The position numbers and the translations under genes were made by a program. Positions 5,834 through 5,932 of a stretch of DNA of 5,932 bases are shown in pieces (the stretch's first letter is position 1; the number at the start of each line of letters is the position of its first letter). Source of the stretch: Acidimicrobiia bacterium (GTDB lineage Bacteria; Actinomycetota; Acidimicrobiia; Acidimicrobiales; JACDCH01); assembly GCA_013694495.1 (NCBI GenBank), contig JACDCH010000429.1, forward strand, positions 1 through 5,932. The letters run 5' to 3'. The notes under the pieces are model-generated. The model saw only the letters and a list, made by a program, of their open reading frames with translations. It had not been told where the DNA came from and searched no databases.

Positions 5834-5932
5834 ATGCCCGCTCGATCCCCCCGTTCCGCCCGAGCCGCCCTGCCGTGGCACCGCTGGCAGCGCCGGGCCC
5901 GCCGCGCCGGCGCCCTGTGGTGGCTGCTCGCC
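5834..5932 (+). CDS. Start of an unidentified membrane or exported protein (runs off the window)
   Basis: Thirty-three codons are visible from ATG 5834 to the window end with no stop. GGAGG (5823-5827) sits 6 nt before the ATG, a near-ideal ribosome binding site. An in-frame ATG at 5810 would add eight residues (MSRRRRPP) but lacks a ribosome binding site. The visible N-terminus is strongly basic (eight Arg between residues 4 and 24) and then turns hydrophobic (AGALWWLLA, 25-33), as at the start of a signal peptide or single membrane anchor. In other actinobacteria a SAF-domain (CpaB/RcpC-like) membrane protein often follows the fmdB gene, and this start would fit one; no SAF residues are in the window, so that is only contextual inference. 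Confidence 0.65.
   Translation, partial: MPARSPRSARAALPWHRWQRRARRAGALWWLLA

Overview
The window is very GC-rich DNA with strong third-position G/C bias, and it reads as a chromosomal locus of an actinobacterium. The gene order (divergent fmdB-type gene and galU, then a gephyrin-like moeA, moa genes and a GlpR/SepX-like membrane protein) is a known actinobacterial neighbourhood. Placement in Acidimicrobiia or a relative is only a guess.

Almost everything is transcribed leftward from about 5.23 kb: galU (UDP-glucose synthesis), moeA/glp (molybdate insertion), moaA (radical-SAM first step of molybdopterin synthesis, whose GTG start overlaps the moeA stop), a small unknown lipoprotein, and moaC (second step). 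A 425-bp non-coding stretch then separates moaC from a small membrane protein that looks like the Glp receptor GlpR/SepX. The set combines molybdenum-cofactor biosynthesis with genes linked in other actinobacteria to the divisome and the cell envelope. moaB/mog, moaD and moaE are not in the window.

To the right, an fmdB-family zinc-ribbon gene is transcribed rightward. A near-perfect CIRCE operator (9-bp arms, 9-bp spacer, one mismatch to consensus) lies in the 87-bp divergent region between it and galU. With its Ser-rich disordered tail this gene resembles the mycobacterial redox/heat-inducible chaperone Ruc (Rv0991c). A new rightward gene, with a good ribosome binding site and a basic-then-hydrophobic N-terminus, begins at 5834 and runs off the window.

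The least explained part is the moaC-sepX gap. It holds two copies of an approximately 120-bp element, with strictly conserved boxes alternating with hairpins whose sequence differs but whose pairing is kept. G.U pairs form only on the minus-strand transcript, so it may be a tandem structured RNA. It begins at the moaC stop codon.
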